DNA of 64,000 bases from Asaia bogorensis_B (GCF_900465315.1 NZ_UBIX01000006.1), one strand, 5' to 3'; positions 1 through 8,742 are shown, counted from the first letter of the stretch. The notes: generated by a model not told the origin, from the letters alone. Numbers and translations: made by a program.

Positions 1-366
1 CCATCCGCCGCCCCATCCGCCGCGCCCATACCAGCCTCTGCCGGGACCACCCCAACCGGGACCACCCCAGCCCGGACCGCCCCGACCGGGTCCACCCCAG
101 CCCGGGCGGCCGTAACCAACACCGCCGTAGCCCCCACCGGGACCACCGTGAAAGCCGCCACCGCCCCAGCCGCCCGGGCGTCCGCCAAAGCCACCGCCTG
201 GCCCGCCGCCATGAAAGCCCCCTCCGCCAGGGCCCCCACCATGAAAGCCACCACCACCGGGACCGCCTCCATGAAAACCGCCACCACCCCGTTGGGCCTG
301 GGCGGGAAGGGCTGCAAGCATCGGCGCGATGAGCAGGGCAACCCTGAAGATAGACTGTCTGCGCAT
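1..366 (-). CDS. Glycine-rich secreted protein (3' part beyond window)
   Basis: The minus-strand frame is open from the ATG at 364-366 to the window edge, so the C-terminus is missing. Residues 1-24 look like a signal peptide: MRR start, a hydrophobic core (VALLIAPMLAALPA) and an AQA cleavage site. The rest is low complexity, made of Gly, Pro, Phe, His, Trp and Arg. It begins with repeats of the GGGGFHGGGPG type and shifts to WGGPGRGGPG-type repeats near the edge. No catalytic domain is visible. The composition suggests an exported structural or surface protein, but the function is unknown. The plus strand also reads open here because of the repeats; the signal peptide makes the minus frame the real one. 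Confidence 0.75.
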   Translation of the reverse strand, partial: MRRQSIFRVALLIAPMLAALPAQAQRGGGGFHGGGPGGGGFHGGGPGGGGFHGGGPGGGFGGRPGGWGGGGFHGGPGGGYGGVGYGRPGWGGPGRGGPGWGGPGWGGPGRGWYGRGGWGGGW

Positions 367-562
367 GGTGTAGATCTTTCCTTGCCGGCGAAAGCGCTGA
401 AGAAACGTCTTCGTTTTCTCAGATATCGTCATGCGTGGGGGCGGAAAAAAGTCGAAAGCGTAACAGCAGGATATCGTTTCGTGACAAATCATGCGCGCCG
501 GGGATTGTGACGATGCCGTGCGGTCCCGAACGGGGGCACGATGGCGCGATACCCTGTTGGTT

Positions 563-1165
563 TCAGCGTCGGGGACGGCGAAGGATATGCCCACCCAGAC
601 GTGACAGAACCTCCTGCAATTCGCCTTCCTTCATGCCCGTAATGGCTACGGGTCGCGGTGCCGGGCGTGCGGCAGGCGTGGCGGGTCTTACTATGCCCGG
701 GTCCTGCAGGATTCTGATCTTCCTGACGAGCTGGGTGCCATCATCAAAGCGCAGATCACGCCCCGACCGCAGGGGGCCGCAATGGTTGTTGATCCGCTCG
801 ATAAGCTGGGGCGCAAGGTGCTGGAGTTCCAGCGCAACCGGGCCGGTACAGGCAATCGTAAGCGTGCCCGCACTCACCTTGCGTGGCTCGGTCTGGGCGG
901 CCAGGGCAGGCCCGACAATTTCTGCCCAGTCGAGAATAAGCCGGACAGCCGGAGCGGGCTTGCGGTTGAAAGCGGGACGTGTGACCTGAGGCAGGATCGC
1001 CCCGAGGGCGCGCCCTGTCATGGTGCGCCTCTCGCGATCCACTGTCTGCTGGGTGGTCGAGGTGCTTGAGGCCGTGGCAGATTTGCCAGTGACAGCCCGT
1101 GTCCGGGCGGGTCGAACGGAGCCCGGCGCACTCAACCCCTTGTCCGTTGTGGAATCACGCTTCAT
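563..1165 (-). CDS. DUF721 (DciA-like) protein
   Basis: The 200-residue product has a typical DUF721 core from about residue 50: LGAILPQVTRPAF, then a DWAEIVGP segment, a GTLTIACTGPVALELQH segment and QLIERIN. DciA members of this family help load the replicative helicase in many bacteria lacking DnaC; that role is family knowledge, not shown here. The ATG at 1165 gives a basic, Ser/Thr-rich N-terminal tail. A second ATG at 1021 (152 residues) would start directly before the conserved core, so the start is uncertain. It is divergent from mutY, and the two start codons are only 9 nt apart. Confidence 0.8.
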   Translation of the reverse strand: MKRDSTTDKGLSAPGSVRPARTRAVTGKSATASSTSTTQQTVDRERRTMTGRALGAILPQVTRPAFNRKPAPAVRLILDWAEIVGPALAAQTEPRKVSAGTLTIACTGPVALELQHLAPQLIERINNHCGPLRSGRDLRFDDGTQLVRKIRILQDPGIVRPATPAARPAPRPVAITGMKEGELQEVLSRLGGHILRRPRR

Positions 1166-1174
1166 ATCGCCCCT

Positions 1175-2239
1175 GTGACTCCTTCTGCTTCTGCCCTTCT
1201 GGACTGGTATGCGCGCCAAAGACGCGTTCTGCCCTGGCGTGCCCTCGCAGGGCAGACTGCCGATCCCTATGCCGTCTGGCTGAGCGAGATCATGCTGCAG
1301 CAAACGACGGTGGTTACGGTTATGCCGTATTTCGAGCGGTTTCTGAAGCATTATCCCACCATTGCAGATCTGGCCCACGCGCCCTTGCAGGAGGTGCTCG
1401 CGGCCTGGGCGGGGCTTGGTTATTACAGCCGGGCGCGTAACCTGCATGCCTGTGCGCAGCAGGTGGCGGCAATCGGCGCGTTTCCACGCTCGGTGGAAGG
1501 GCTGCAGGCGCTGCCCGGTATCGGGGCCTATACGGCGCGAGCCATTGCTTCCATCGCGTTTGCCGTGCCGGTCGTCCCGGTTGACGGCAATGTCGAGCGT
1601 ATCACGGCCAGATTGCACGCAGTCGACGCGCCCATGCCGGGCGCCAGAAAACATCTCGATCGGCTCGCGGCATCGCTCAATCTCGATCTTGCGGCGCAGG
1701 ACGCTCCCGGTGATTTCACACAAGCCCTGTTCGATCTCGGGGCAGGAATTTGCACGCCCCGTCGTCCTTCGTGTCTCGTCTGCCCCTGGCGTGAGCCCTG
1801 CAAGGCCCATGCCTCGGGTGATCCGGCACGTTTTCCGGTTCGCGCCCCGCGCAAGGTCAGACCTGAACGCCATGGCGTTGTTTTCCGGCTCACGGACCGT
1901 CAGGGCGCAATCTGGTTGCGTCATCGTCCAGCGACAGGATTGCTGGGCGGCATGGCCGAACTGCCGGGCACTGTATGGCAGGATGACCCCATTGCCATTG
2001 AGGAAGCGTTGCAGGCTGCACCGGTTGCCCTGAGCATGGCCGATGATCCGACATGGAAAGTCGCTGGACAGATCCGGCATGTTTTCACACATTTCGGGCT
2101 GAATCTGACGGTCATCGCTGTGCGGATGAACGATTTCGGGCCGCTCCATAATCAGGAGGGTTTTGCCTGCCCGCGTAACGCGCTGGGCAAACAGGCTCTT
2201 CCGAGCGTCATGCAGAAATGTCTTGCCCTGCCGGTGTGA
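1175..2239 (+). CDS. mutY: A/G-specific adenine DNA glycosylase MutY
   Basis: MutY removes adenine mispaired with 8-oxoguanine. The 354-residue product has the N-terminal HhH-GPD domain with the catalytic Glu38 in WLSEIMLQQT, the LGYYSRARN segment, the helix-hairpin-helix LPGIGAYTARA and the conserved Asp in VDGNVERI. A C-X6-C-X2-C-X5-C iron-sulfur cluster motif follows (CTPRRPSCLVCPWREPC). The C-terminal third matches the NUDIX-like 8-oxoG recognition domain (GQIRHVFTHF). The start is a GTG, since no in-frame ATG lies upstream. It sits back-to-back with the DUF721 gene, so the two promoters must lie inside each other's coding region or be shared. Confidence 0.95.
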   Translation: MTPSASALLDWYARQRRVLPWRALAGQTADPYAVWLSEIMLQQTTVVTVMPYFERFLKHYPTIADLAHAPLQEVLAAWAGLGYYSRARNLHACAQQVAAIGAFPRSVEGLQALPGIGAYTARAIASIAFAVPVVPVDGNVERITARLHAVDAPMPGARKHLDRLAASLNLDLAAQDAPGDFTQALFDLGAGICTPRRPSCLVCPWREPCKAHASGDPARFPVRAPRKVRPERHGVVFRLTDRQGAIWLRHRPATGLLGGMAELPGTVWQDDPIAIEEALQAAPVALSMADDPTWKVAGQIRHVFTHFGLNLTVIAVRMNDFGPLHNQEGFACPRNALGKQALPSVMQKCLALPV

Positions 2240-2298
2240 GGCCCGCCCGGAGATCGTGTAAGACAGCGATGACCGATTGACGAAAGGGACGCCTGTCC

Positions 2299-2901
2299 AT
2301 GCTCTACGCCTCTGCCCGCTTCTGGCTACTCGATTTTTTCGGGCAAGTGGTCGATCACGATCCGCTGCGCGACTGTTTGTTTTCTGTTGTGCCTTCGCCG
2401 GGACGCTATCCGGGCCTGTTTTTCTTCGCGGATACTGTGGCGCAGGAGCAGTTTACGGTGACCCTGCGCAAGGTCGTCTCGCTTCCCATGCCGATTCCCC
2501 AGCTTCAGGCGACCCGCCTGCCCAGCGGCCTGGTCACGTTACAGCGTCTTGATGGGTCGGGGCGCTATCTGCGCAGTGAGGAAAATGCCGGGATCGACTT
2601 CCATGCGACCGAGGCAAAGGACTGGGAGCAGTTTTTCATTCTCAGTGAGCCCATGATGCACACCTATGCCATTCTCAGCCAAGACAAGGTGAGCACGATC
2701 ACCGCCCCCGATGGCACGAGCCTGCCCCCCATGACCTTCGCGCAGGGACATGCTGGCGTAATCGGCCCCTGCCGCTTTTCCCTCGCGGCCAACCTGCCCG
2801 CACTTGAAGATATCGCAGGGCTTGAGCCGGGTGCGTCGACAGAGCTGACGCTCAGACTGACGGATGGTGAAACACGGACGCTGACCGTCACCCGCCACTA
2901 G
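2299..2901 (+). CDS. Hypothetical protein, 200 residues
   Basis: I do not recognise a family. The protein starts with MLYASARFWLLDFFGQ, has no clear signal peptide or transmembrane segment, and appears rich in beta-strand-forming stretches with many Pro, Leu and Thr. It lies 59 bp after mutY on the same strand and may be co-transcribed with it. The next gene (photolyase) is convergent. Codon use looks like that of its neighbours, so I take it as a real gene. No function can be assigned. Confidence 0.6.
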   Translation: MLYASARFWLLDFFGQVVDHDPLRDCLFSVVPSPGRYPGLFFFADTVAQEQFTVTLRKVVSLPMPIPQLQATRLPSGLVTLQRLDGSGRYLRSEENAGIDFHATEAKDWEQFFILSEPMMHTYAILSQDKVSTITAPDGTSLPPMTFAQGHAGVIGPCRFSLAANLPALEDIAGLEPGASTELTLRLTDGETRTLTVTRH

Positions 2902-2936
2902 GCGTGTGACGGCAGGGTGGGCCTGCATGGCCCATC

Positions 2937-4388
2937 TCAGCTACCCTTCGTCTTGCGATAGGCAGTCATGGCCCTGTCACGTCCCTCATCGAGAGAGACG
3001 ATTGGCTCTGGATAGTCACGCCCGAGCCTGATTCCGGCACGCTCGAGAACATCCTTGTCTGCCTGCCATGGTGCAGCAATGGCGTCATCGGGGAGTCTCG
3101 CAAGCTCTGGCACCCAGCGCCGGATGTAATCACCCTTCGGGTCGAATTTATCGGACTGGCGAAGGGGATTGAAAATCCGGAAAAAGGGTGATGCCTCGAT
3201 GCCCGTCCCCGCGACCCACTGCCAGTTGACGGCATTGGACGCCGGGTCGGCGTCAATCAATGTGTCCCAGAACCAGGCTTCCCCCTGTCGCCAGTCAATC
3301 AGCAGGTGCTTGGCCAGAAACGAGGCGACGATCATGCGCGCCCGATTGTGCATCCAGCCGGTTTCCCAAAGCTGGCGCATCCCGGCATCCACGACCGGGA
3401 TGCCCGTCTTTCCCTTCTGCCAGGCCTGCAGATCCTTGCGGCTCTTGCGCCAGTTCAGGGAATCGAACTGCTTCTTGAGGTTGCGCTGTGGCAATTCCGG
3501 ATTGTGAAACAGCGTATACCACGAGAAATCGCGCCATCCGAGTTCGGACAGGAAGGTCTCGCGATCGGCTGGCTCGCCCTTGTTCTTGCAGTGATGCCAG
3601 ATCTGACGGGGTGAGAGCACGCCATGACGCAGATAGGGCGAAAGACGCGAACTCTCTTCGGCGGCCATGTCGTTTCGGCCCGTATCGTAATGGGCAAGGG
3701 GGCCAGAGGCGAAATCGTCCAGAGCCTCATGTGCGGCCTCTTCGCCATGATCCCAGTATTCCCCCATTTTCGAAGCCCAGTCCGGCTTGGTGGGAAGCAG
3801 GGCCTTGTCGATATCGCAAGGGGCGAACTTCGTCTTTTTGCCATGCGTGAATGAGAGAGGCAGGAATGAGAGGCCAGAAGGCACGGGTATGGGGGAGGGC
3901 GGGGCCCCCAGTCCCTTGAATCCTTTCCACCAGGCAGAGAAGATCTTGTAGGGTGTGCCGGTCTTGGTCACGACGGATTCCGGCTGGCGCAGCACGGTAC
4001 CGTGCAGGCGCTTCATGTCACATCCGACCTTTTCAAGAGCCTGAGACACCGCGTCATCCTGCGCGTTGGCTTCTTTCTGATAGCGATGATGGCAAAAAAG
4101 AATGTCGGTCTTCGTCTCTTTTGCCAGAGCGGGCAGGATTTCGGCGGGATCACCCTCAAGGATCAGGCAATCTCCTCCGTGTTTCTTCAGCGTCTGGCGT
4201 AGACTGCCAAGGGCACCGTGGAGAAACCACAGGCTGGCTCCGCCCTGTGCCCGGGTCGTGCCCGAACGATCAAGCACATACACACAGAGAATTTTGCCGC
4301 CGCGCCCACTGGCCGCATCGAGTGCGGGATGATCCTGAAGCCTTAGGTCATCGCGAAACCATACTATCGAGGGAGGCGTGTCGGTCAT
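2937..4388 (-). CDS. phrB: Deoxyribodipyrimidine photolyase
   Basis: The 483-residue product fits class I CPD photolyases, which use FAD and light to split cyclobutane pyrimidine dimers. The N-terminal antenna-binding alpha/beta domain starts with IVWFRDDLRLQDHPAL. The C-terminal FAD-binding domain has SRLSPYLRHGVLSPRQ, ELGWRDFSWY, the NLKKQFD segment, GIPVVDAGMRQLWETGWMHN and NWQWVAGTG. I chose the ATG at 4388 because it places the Rossmann motif close to the N-terminus; an ATG at 4496 would add 36 unlikely residues. The gene is convergent with the hypothetical gene at 2299-2901. A cryptochrome function cannot be excluded from sequence alone. Confidence 0.92.
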   Translation of the reverse strand: MTDTPPSIVWFRDDLRLQDHPALDAASGRGGKILCVYVLDRSGTTRAQGGASLWFLHGALGSLRQTLKKHGGDCLILEGDPAEILPALAKETKTDILFCHHRYQKEANAQDDAVSQALEKVGCDMKRLHGTVLRQPESVVTKTGTPYKIFSAWWKGFKGLGAPPSPIPVPSGLSFLPLSFTHGKKTKFAPCDIDKALLPTKPDWASKMGEYWDHGEEAAHEALDDFASGPLAHYDTGRNDMAAEESSRLSPYLRHGVLSPRQIWHHCKNKGEPADRETFLSELGWRDFSWYTLFHNPELPQRNLKKQFDSLNWRKSRKDLQAWQKGKTGIPVVDAGMRQLWETGWMHNRARMIVASFLAKHLLIDWRQGEAWFWDTLIDADPASNAVNWQWVAGTGIEASPFFRIFNPLRQSDKFDPKGDYIRRWVPELARLPDDAIAAPWQADKDVLERAGIRLGRDYPEPIVSLDEGRDRAMTAYRKTKGS

Positions 4389-4651
4389 GAAAGGGCTGCC
4401 TGTGTTGCCATTGCGGAGTCCGGTGCCAGGAGCGGGGCTTCGGTGTCCGCACAAAAAGGTGAACAGGATGAGCGCATCACGCCGCATGGGGTTCAACTAC
4501 GGGGCATTTCTGGCCATTTTCTGCGCGTGCACGGGGCATGAGGGGCGCAGGGCAGAGCCATCACATGACGATGCCAATTTGTAACGAAGCAAACCCATAT
4601 GCTGGTGAGGCGTTGTTAAGGCCCGAACCTATAAAAAAGGGAAATTGTTCC

Positions 4652-4846
4652 ATGACTACGGCTTCTTTCCTCCGCACCGGTGCTCTTGCTGTCATGCTGG
4701 CGCTGCCTGCCTTTGGCCTTACCGCATGCAACACGGTTGACGGTGCTGGCCGCGACGTCAGCTCCATCGGTCATGACGTGAGCCGTGGCGCAGGCGCAAC
4801 CCAGGGCGCCATTCATAACTCGGTGCCGCAGGCTGCAACGCACTGA
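4652..4846 (+). CDS. Entericidin-like small lipoprotein
   Basis: The 64-residue product has a short signal sequence ending in the lipobox LTAC, with the acylated Cys at residue 26. This is followed by CNTVDGAGRDV, the typical entericidin core, and an Ala/His-rich tail. Entericidins are small envelope lipoproteins of the EcnA/EcnB toxin-antitoxin-like pair; single copies like this are common in Alphaproteobacteria and their role is unclear. An A/G-rich ribosome binding stretch (AAAAAAGGGAAA) lies just upstream. The gene stands alone and ends in a strong intrinsic terminator. Confidence 0.85.
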   Translation: MTTASFLRTGALAVMLALPAFGLTACNTVDGAGRDVSSIGHDVSRGAGATQGAIHNSVPQAATH

Positions 4847-4876
4847 GCCATCTGAACCACACATGGTTCAAGCATG

Positions 4877-4904
4877 AAGGGCGGGGATTTCCCCGCCCTT
4901 TTTT
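4877..4904 (+). terminator. Rho-independent terminator of the entericidin gene
   Basis: A perfect 10-bp stem (4877-4886 with 4891-4900) closes an ATTT loop and runs into a T6 tract ending at 4904. It lies 30 bp after the entericidin stop codon. Confidence 0.9.
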
Positions 4905-4970
4905 GCGCCTGCTCATCTTGCCGGGGTGACGGCAGGGATCTGTGTCAGGATGCCAGACTGGCTTTGCCCC

Positions 4971-5000
4971 TTGCAAAAGGCGTTAAAGGGGGCACATAGT
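4971..5000 (+). promoter_or_regulatory. Candidate promoter of the rib operon
   Basis: TTGCAA (4971-4976) and CATAGT (4995-5000) are separated by 18 bp, and the riboswitch aptamer begins about 33 bp further on. The match to sigma-70 boxes is only moderate; the position is the main argument. Confidence 0.35.
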
Positions 5001-5032
5001 GACCGTCCGGTCATGTCGACCGGTGCAGAATT

Positions 5033-5180
5033 CGACGTTCTCAGGGCGGGGTGAAACTCCCCACCGGCGGTAGGTGCCTCTGGCACGAGCCCGCGAGCGC
5101 CTCAGGCCCTTCAGGCCCGGGGGTCAGCAGATCCGGTCCAAATCCGGAGCCGACGGTCATAGTCCGGATGGAAGAGAACA
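5033..5180 (+). promoter_or_regulatory. FMN riboswitch (RFN element)
   Basis: The conserved RFN blocks appear in order: TCAGGGCGGGGTGAAA and CCCACCGGCGGTA near the 5' end, GAGCCCGCGAGCGCC, GGTCAGCAGATCCGGT, then TCCGGAGCCGACGGTCATAG and GTCCGGATGGAAGAGA. This aptamer binds flavin mononucleotide and lowers expression of riboflavin genes when FMN is plentiful. It sits directly ahead of ribD. About 100 nt separate the aptamer from the preferred ribD start, leaving room for an expression platform. A short hairpin (CATCCC / GGGATG, 5203-5217) lies in that stretch. No T-run follows it, so translational control seems likelier than termination. Confidence 0.95.
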
Positions 5181-5282
5181 GGACTTGCCTCTGTCATGGC
5201 GCATCCCGCCAGGGATGTTCGTGGCCGAGATACAGAATGTTCACGCCCGGAGACCGTCCTTGATGGATGGGACCGTATCATC

Positions 5283-6362
5283 GTGTCGGGAGTTTTCGCC
5301 CCCGGTTCTGCCTCCGCACAAAAGGCCCATAGTCTGGCCCAGCGTGAGGCGGTTCGTTCGGGATTTGAGGCCGCGCTGAACGAAGCGGCGCGTTATCTTG
5401 GCGCCACCTCTCCCAATCCTGCTGTTGGCTGTTGTCTGCTCGACCACGAGGGCAACATACTCGTCACCGAGGCTCATCACCGTACCGGAACCCGCCACGC
5501 CGAGGCGCTTGCCCTGCATCGGGCGCGCGAGACCGGGGTGATCGACCGCGTGGCGACAGCCCTTGTTACCCTCGAGCCCTGCAATCATGTCGGACGCACG
5601 CCCCCCTGCAGCGAGGCGCTGCGCGACAGTCCTGTGCAGGATGTCTGGGTGGGCATGCGCGACCCGAACCCGGTAGCCGGGGGCGGGATTGCACGCCTGC
5701 AGCAGATGCCTGAGGGGCGGAATGTCTTTCTGCTCGAGGATTTCCCGGCCTTCGCCGATGTGCATGATGGCTGCGCGGCGCTTCTGGCGCCTTTTGCCAC
5801 ACGTATCGTGCGCCAGCGCCCGTGGATCACGGTCAAGCAGGCACGGGACAATACGGGCTCGATGATTCCCCCTGCCGGGCGCAAGACTTTTACCAGCCAG
5901 GCCTCGCTTGAGATTGCCCATCGCCTGCGCCGCGCCAGTGATGCAATCATTACGGGTATTGGCACGATCCTGTCCGACAGCCCACGTTTCGATGTGCGCC
6001 ATGTTCCCGATCATGAGGACCGGGCGCCGCGACTGGTCGTGGTGTGTGACAGGCAGAATCGCCTTCCCGATTCCTGGCGGGAGAAGATGATCGGTAGCGG
6101 TTTTCGCGTGCTTGTCTCGCGTGATCTGGGCGAAATTCCTTCGCTTCTGGCCGATCATGGCGTGAACTGGGCGATGGTCGAAGCCGGGCCCGGGCTACTC
6201 GGCGAGATCAGGCGGCTTGGCCTTTGGGATGACTGGCTGGACATCCAGACCACCCCGGACGGTCCTGACCGGCACCGGGTCTATTCCCACGGCCCCACCC
6301 CTTTGCGTTTCATACTTGATGAAGGGGCGCGTCCCCTTCCTGCTGACAAGGCTGCTTTCTGA
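5283..6362 (+). CDS. ribD: Bifunctional pyrimidine deaminase / reductase RibD
   Basis: RibD performs the deamination and side-chain reduction steps of riboflavin synthesis. With the GTG at 5283 the product has 359 residues, a normal length. The deaminase domain shows TSPNPAVGC, the zinc ligand and catalytic Glu in HAE (72-74), and the two zinc cysteines in EPCNHVGRTPPC, followed by MRDPNPVAGGG. The reductase domain carries ITGIGTILSDSPRFDVR and VEAGPGLLGE. An in-frame ATG at 5196 lies only about 16 nt after the riboswitch and would add 29 residues without similarity to the family. The stop codon overlaps the ribE start by one base, so the two are probably translationally coupled. Confidence 0.93.
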   Translation: MSGVFAPGSASAQKAHSLAQREAVRSGFEAALNEAARYLGATSPNPAVGCCLLDHEGNILVTEAHHRTGTRHAEALALHRARETGVIDRVATALVTLEPCNHVGRTPPCSEALRDSPVQDVWVGMRDPNPVAGGGIARLQQMPEGRNVFLLEDFPAFADVHDGCAALLAPFATRIVRQRPWITVKQARDNTGSMIPPAGRKTFTSQASLEIAHRLRRASDAIITGIGTILSDSPRFDVRHVPDHEDRAPRLVVVCDRQNRLPDSWREKMIGSGFRVLVSRDLGEIPSLLADHGVNWAMVEAGPGLLGEIRRLGLWDDWLDIQTTPDGPDRHRVYSHGPTPLRFILDEGARPLPADKAAF

Positions 6363-6973
6363 TGTTCTCAGGCATTATCGAACATATCGGCCGTATCAAG
6401 GCTGTCGAACCCCGTGACCAGGCGATCCTGCTTCAGGTCGAGACGGGACTGTCAGATATGGATCTGGGCGAGAGCATTGCCGTCAATGGTGTCTGTCTGA
6501 CAGTCGCCTCCTATGACTCGTCAGGGCTGGCGGATTTCTTTGTCAGTGCTGAAACGCTGTCGCGCACGGCTCTGGGCAGACTGGCTGCCGGAGCGCGGGT
6601 CAATCTGGAGCGGGCCAGCACACCCTCGACACGTCTCTCGGGGCATATCGTTCAGGGGCATGTCGATGGGCTTGCCCATCTGGTGGGGATCCGCTCGGTC
6701 GGGGAGTCGCATCACATCACGTTCCGCCTGCCCGCTTCCTTGCGTGGCTATGTGGTAGAAAAAGGATCGATCGCGCTTGATGGCGTCAGCCTGACGGTCA
6801 ATGAGGTGAGCGACGTGCTGGATGACAGCTTCACCATCGCCCTCATGATCATTCCCCATACATGGGACCATACCGGGCTTTCCGAAATCCGCGAGGGCGA
6901 CCCGGCCAATGTGGAGGTCGATGTGCTGGCCAAATATGTCGAGAGCCTGCTGAAATACGGGGTACGGTCATGA
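6362..6973 (+). CDS. ribE: Riboflavin synthase alpha subunit
   Basis: The 203-residue protein catalyses dismutation of two 6,7-dimethyl-8-ribityllumazine molecules to riboflavin. It starts with the nearly invariant MFSGIIEHIG and contains two homologous barrel halves. Each half has its own SIAVNGVCLTV- or SIALDGVSLTVNEV-like motif (residues about 37-50 and 135-150). It overlaps ribD by one base at its start and ribBA by four bases (ATGA) at its end, so the operon is tightly coupled. Some databases call this gene ribC. Confidence 0.96.
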   Translation: MFSGIIEHIGRIKAVEPRDQAILLQVETGLSDMDLGESIAVNGVCLTVASYDSSGLADFFVSAETLSRTALGRLAAGARVNLERASTPSTRLSGHIVQGHVDGLAHLVGIRSVGESHHITFRLPASLRGYVVEKGSIALDGVSLTVNEVSDVLDDSFTIALMIIPHTWDHTGLSEIREGDPANVEVDVLAKYVESLLKYGVRS

Positions 6974-8259
6974 ACACGCTTCCCTCACCCGGTCTGGCCT
7001 ATGCCATCACCGCCCTGCGTGAAGGGCGCATGGTGATGATGGTGGATGATGAAGCCCGTGAGAATGAGGGCGATCTGGTGATTGCCGCCCAGTTTGCTAC
7101 GCCGGATGCCGTCAACTTCATGGCAACCCACGCGCGCGGGCTGATCTGTCTGCCGCTGGAGCCGGAGCAGATTGAACGTCTTGAATTGCCCATGATGCCC
7201 CGGCGTGGCCATGATCCACGTGGAACGGCGTTTACCGTTTCAATCGAGGCCACGACCGGGATCACGACGGGGATTTCGGCGGCCGATCGGGCACGAACCA
7301 TTCAGGTTGCGGGCCACCCCGACGCAAGGCCCGAGGATATCAGCACCCCCGGCCACATCTTCCCCCTGCGAGCGCATCCCGAAGGTACGGTGGCGCGTGA
7401 CGGGCATACGGAAGGCGCTGTGGATCTGGCTCGGCTGGCAGGCCTGTTTCCTGCGGCGGTGATCTGCGAGGTCATGAGTGACGACGGCACGATGGCACGC
7501 CTGCCGGAACTGCGCGCATTCTCGGCCCGTCACGACATTCCCGTCATCAGCATTGAGGAAATTGCCGCCTGGTGCCGTGCGCATGGCCGCGAGGCGCTGG
7601 GGGATGTCATTCTGCCGGCGCACGTTCCGCCAGCGGTCGAGCGTATTGCCGAGGCAGCGCTTCCCAGCGTCTATGGCGGTCACGACCTGCGTATCCAGGC
7701 GTTTCGTGCCCCTGATGGCATCGAGCATGTGGCGCTGATCAAGGGTGATCCCGGCAACGGCACCCCGCTGGTGCGTCTGCACTCCGAATGTGTGACAGGT
7801 GATGCGCTGGGCTCACTGCGCTGCGACTGCGGCCCGCAATTGCGCGAGGCGCTTGAGCGTATCGCCGGAGCGCCTTCTGGTGTGCTGGTGTATCTGCGTG
7901 GGCATGAGGGCAGGGGGATCGGGCTCGGCAACAAGATACGGGCCTATGCCCTGCAGGATGCCGGCAAGGACACGCTCGAAGCCAATCTGGAACTGGGTCT
8001 GCCGGGCGATGCGCGTGACTGGGTGACAGGCGCGGCCATTCTGCAGTCGCTCGGTATCGACACGCTCAGGCTGCTCACCAATAATCCCAGCAAGGTCTCG
8101 GGACTGGAGGCGGCAGGGCTGAAGGTCATCAGTCAGGAACGCCTCGAAGCCGGGTCCAACCCGTTCAACCGGGCGTATCTTCACGCCAAGCGTACCCGGA
8201 TGGGGCATCAGCTCAGCGATGTCTGGCCCGAACTCGTTGATTCAGTGATTCAGAAGTAA
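6970..8259 (+). CDS. ribBA: Bifunctional DHBP synthase / GTP cyclohydrolase II
   Basis: The N-terminal half (about residues 1-205) is 3,4-dihydroxy-2-butanone-4-phosphate synthase, with DDEARENEGDLVIAAQ and the TPGHIFPLRA and HTEGAVDLARLAG motifs. The C-terminal half is GTP cyclohydrolase II, with the zinc cysteines in LHSECVTGDALGSLRCDCG, then RGHEGRGIGLGNKIRAYALQ and LLTNNPSK. Together they supply both precursors of lumazine. The ATG at 6970 overlaps the ribE stop in an ATGA; longer in-frame readings would lie inside ribE. The family usually has about 400 residues, and this one has 429. Confidence 0.95.
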   Translation: MNTLPSPGLAYAITALREGRMVMMVDDEARENEGDLVIAAQFATPDAVNFMATHARGLICLPLEPEQIERLELPMMPRRGHDPRGTAFTVSIEATTGITTGISAADRARTIQVAGHPDARPEDISTPGHIFPLRAHPEGTVARDGHTEGAVDLARLAGLFPAAVICEVMSDDGTMARLPELRAFSARHDIPVISIEEIAAWCRAHGREALGDVILPAHVPPAVERIAEAALPSVYGGHDLRIQAFRAPDGIEHVALIKGDPGNGTPLVRLHSECVTGDALGSLRCDCGPQLREALERIAGAPSGVLVYLRGHEGRGIGLGNKIRAYALQDAGKDTLEANLELGLPGDARDWVTGAAILQSLGIDTLRLLTNNPSKVSGLEAAGLKVISQERLEAGSNPFNRAYLHAKRTRMGHQLSDVWPELVDSVIQK

Positions 8260-8268
8260 GGATCTTCC

Positions 8269-8742
8269 ATGAGCAAATCCATCCCCGTCGCTCCCGACCT
8301 CACACTCGTTCCCACGCCCAAGCTCGCTCTGCTGGTGAGCCGCTTCAACACGGATGTCACGCATGGTCTGCGTGATGGCGCGCTGGAATGGCTCGCTGAA
8401 CACAATATCCGCGATGTCGATGTGTTCGATGCACCGGGAGCTTTCGAACTGCCTTTGATGGCGCAGGCTCTGGCCAAGACGGGAACATATGAGGGAATCA
8501 TCTGCCTTGGCTGCGTGATCAAGGGTGACACGGCCCATTTCGAGTTCATCAGCCTCGGGGCCACCATCGGCATCATGCAAGCCCAGCTTGCCACTGAAAC
8601 GCCCATCTCCTTCGGTGTGCTTACGACCTACACGGATGAGCAGGCCCAGGCCCGCTCGCGCAAGGATGTGCACAACAAGGGTCGCGAGGCTTCGGCCGCC
8701 TGTGTCGAGACCCTGGCTTTCCTGCGCAACACCCGCAGCTGA
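8269..8742 (+). CDS. ribH: 6,7-dimethyl-8-ribityllumazine synthase
   Basis: The 157-residue product condenses the RibBA and RibD products into lumazine. The conserved segments are SRFNTDVTHGL, DAPGAFELPLMAQ, GCVIKGDTAHFEFIS (the His region of the active site), and FGVLTTYTDEQAQARS followed by NKGREAS. It starts 9 bp after ribBA and closes the complete four-gene riboflavin operon. No strong terminator follows, so read-through toward hpnN is possible. Confidence 0.95.
   Translation: MSKSIPVAPDLTLVPTPKLALLVSRFNTDVTHGLRDGALEWLAEHNIRDVDVFDAPGAFELPLMAQALAKTGTYEGIICLGCVIKGDTAHFEFISLGATIGIMQAQLATETPISFGVLTTYTDEQAQARSRKDVHNKGREASAACVETLAFLRNTRS

Noticed and set aside
1..300. Possible CRISPR or tandem-repeat array at the left edge
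   Set aside because: The repeats are in-frame glycine-rich codons of a protein, with no unique spacers of constant length.
148..510. Plus-strand frame over the glycine-rich gene
   Set aside because: It is produced by the repeat codons in the other strand; the minus frame has a proper signal peptide and ribosome binding region.
563..2149. A 528-codon minus-strand frame antisense to mutY
   Set aside because: Only its last 150-200 codons match a family (DUF721). The rest is a GC-rich shadow of mutY, so the gene was cut to 563-1165.
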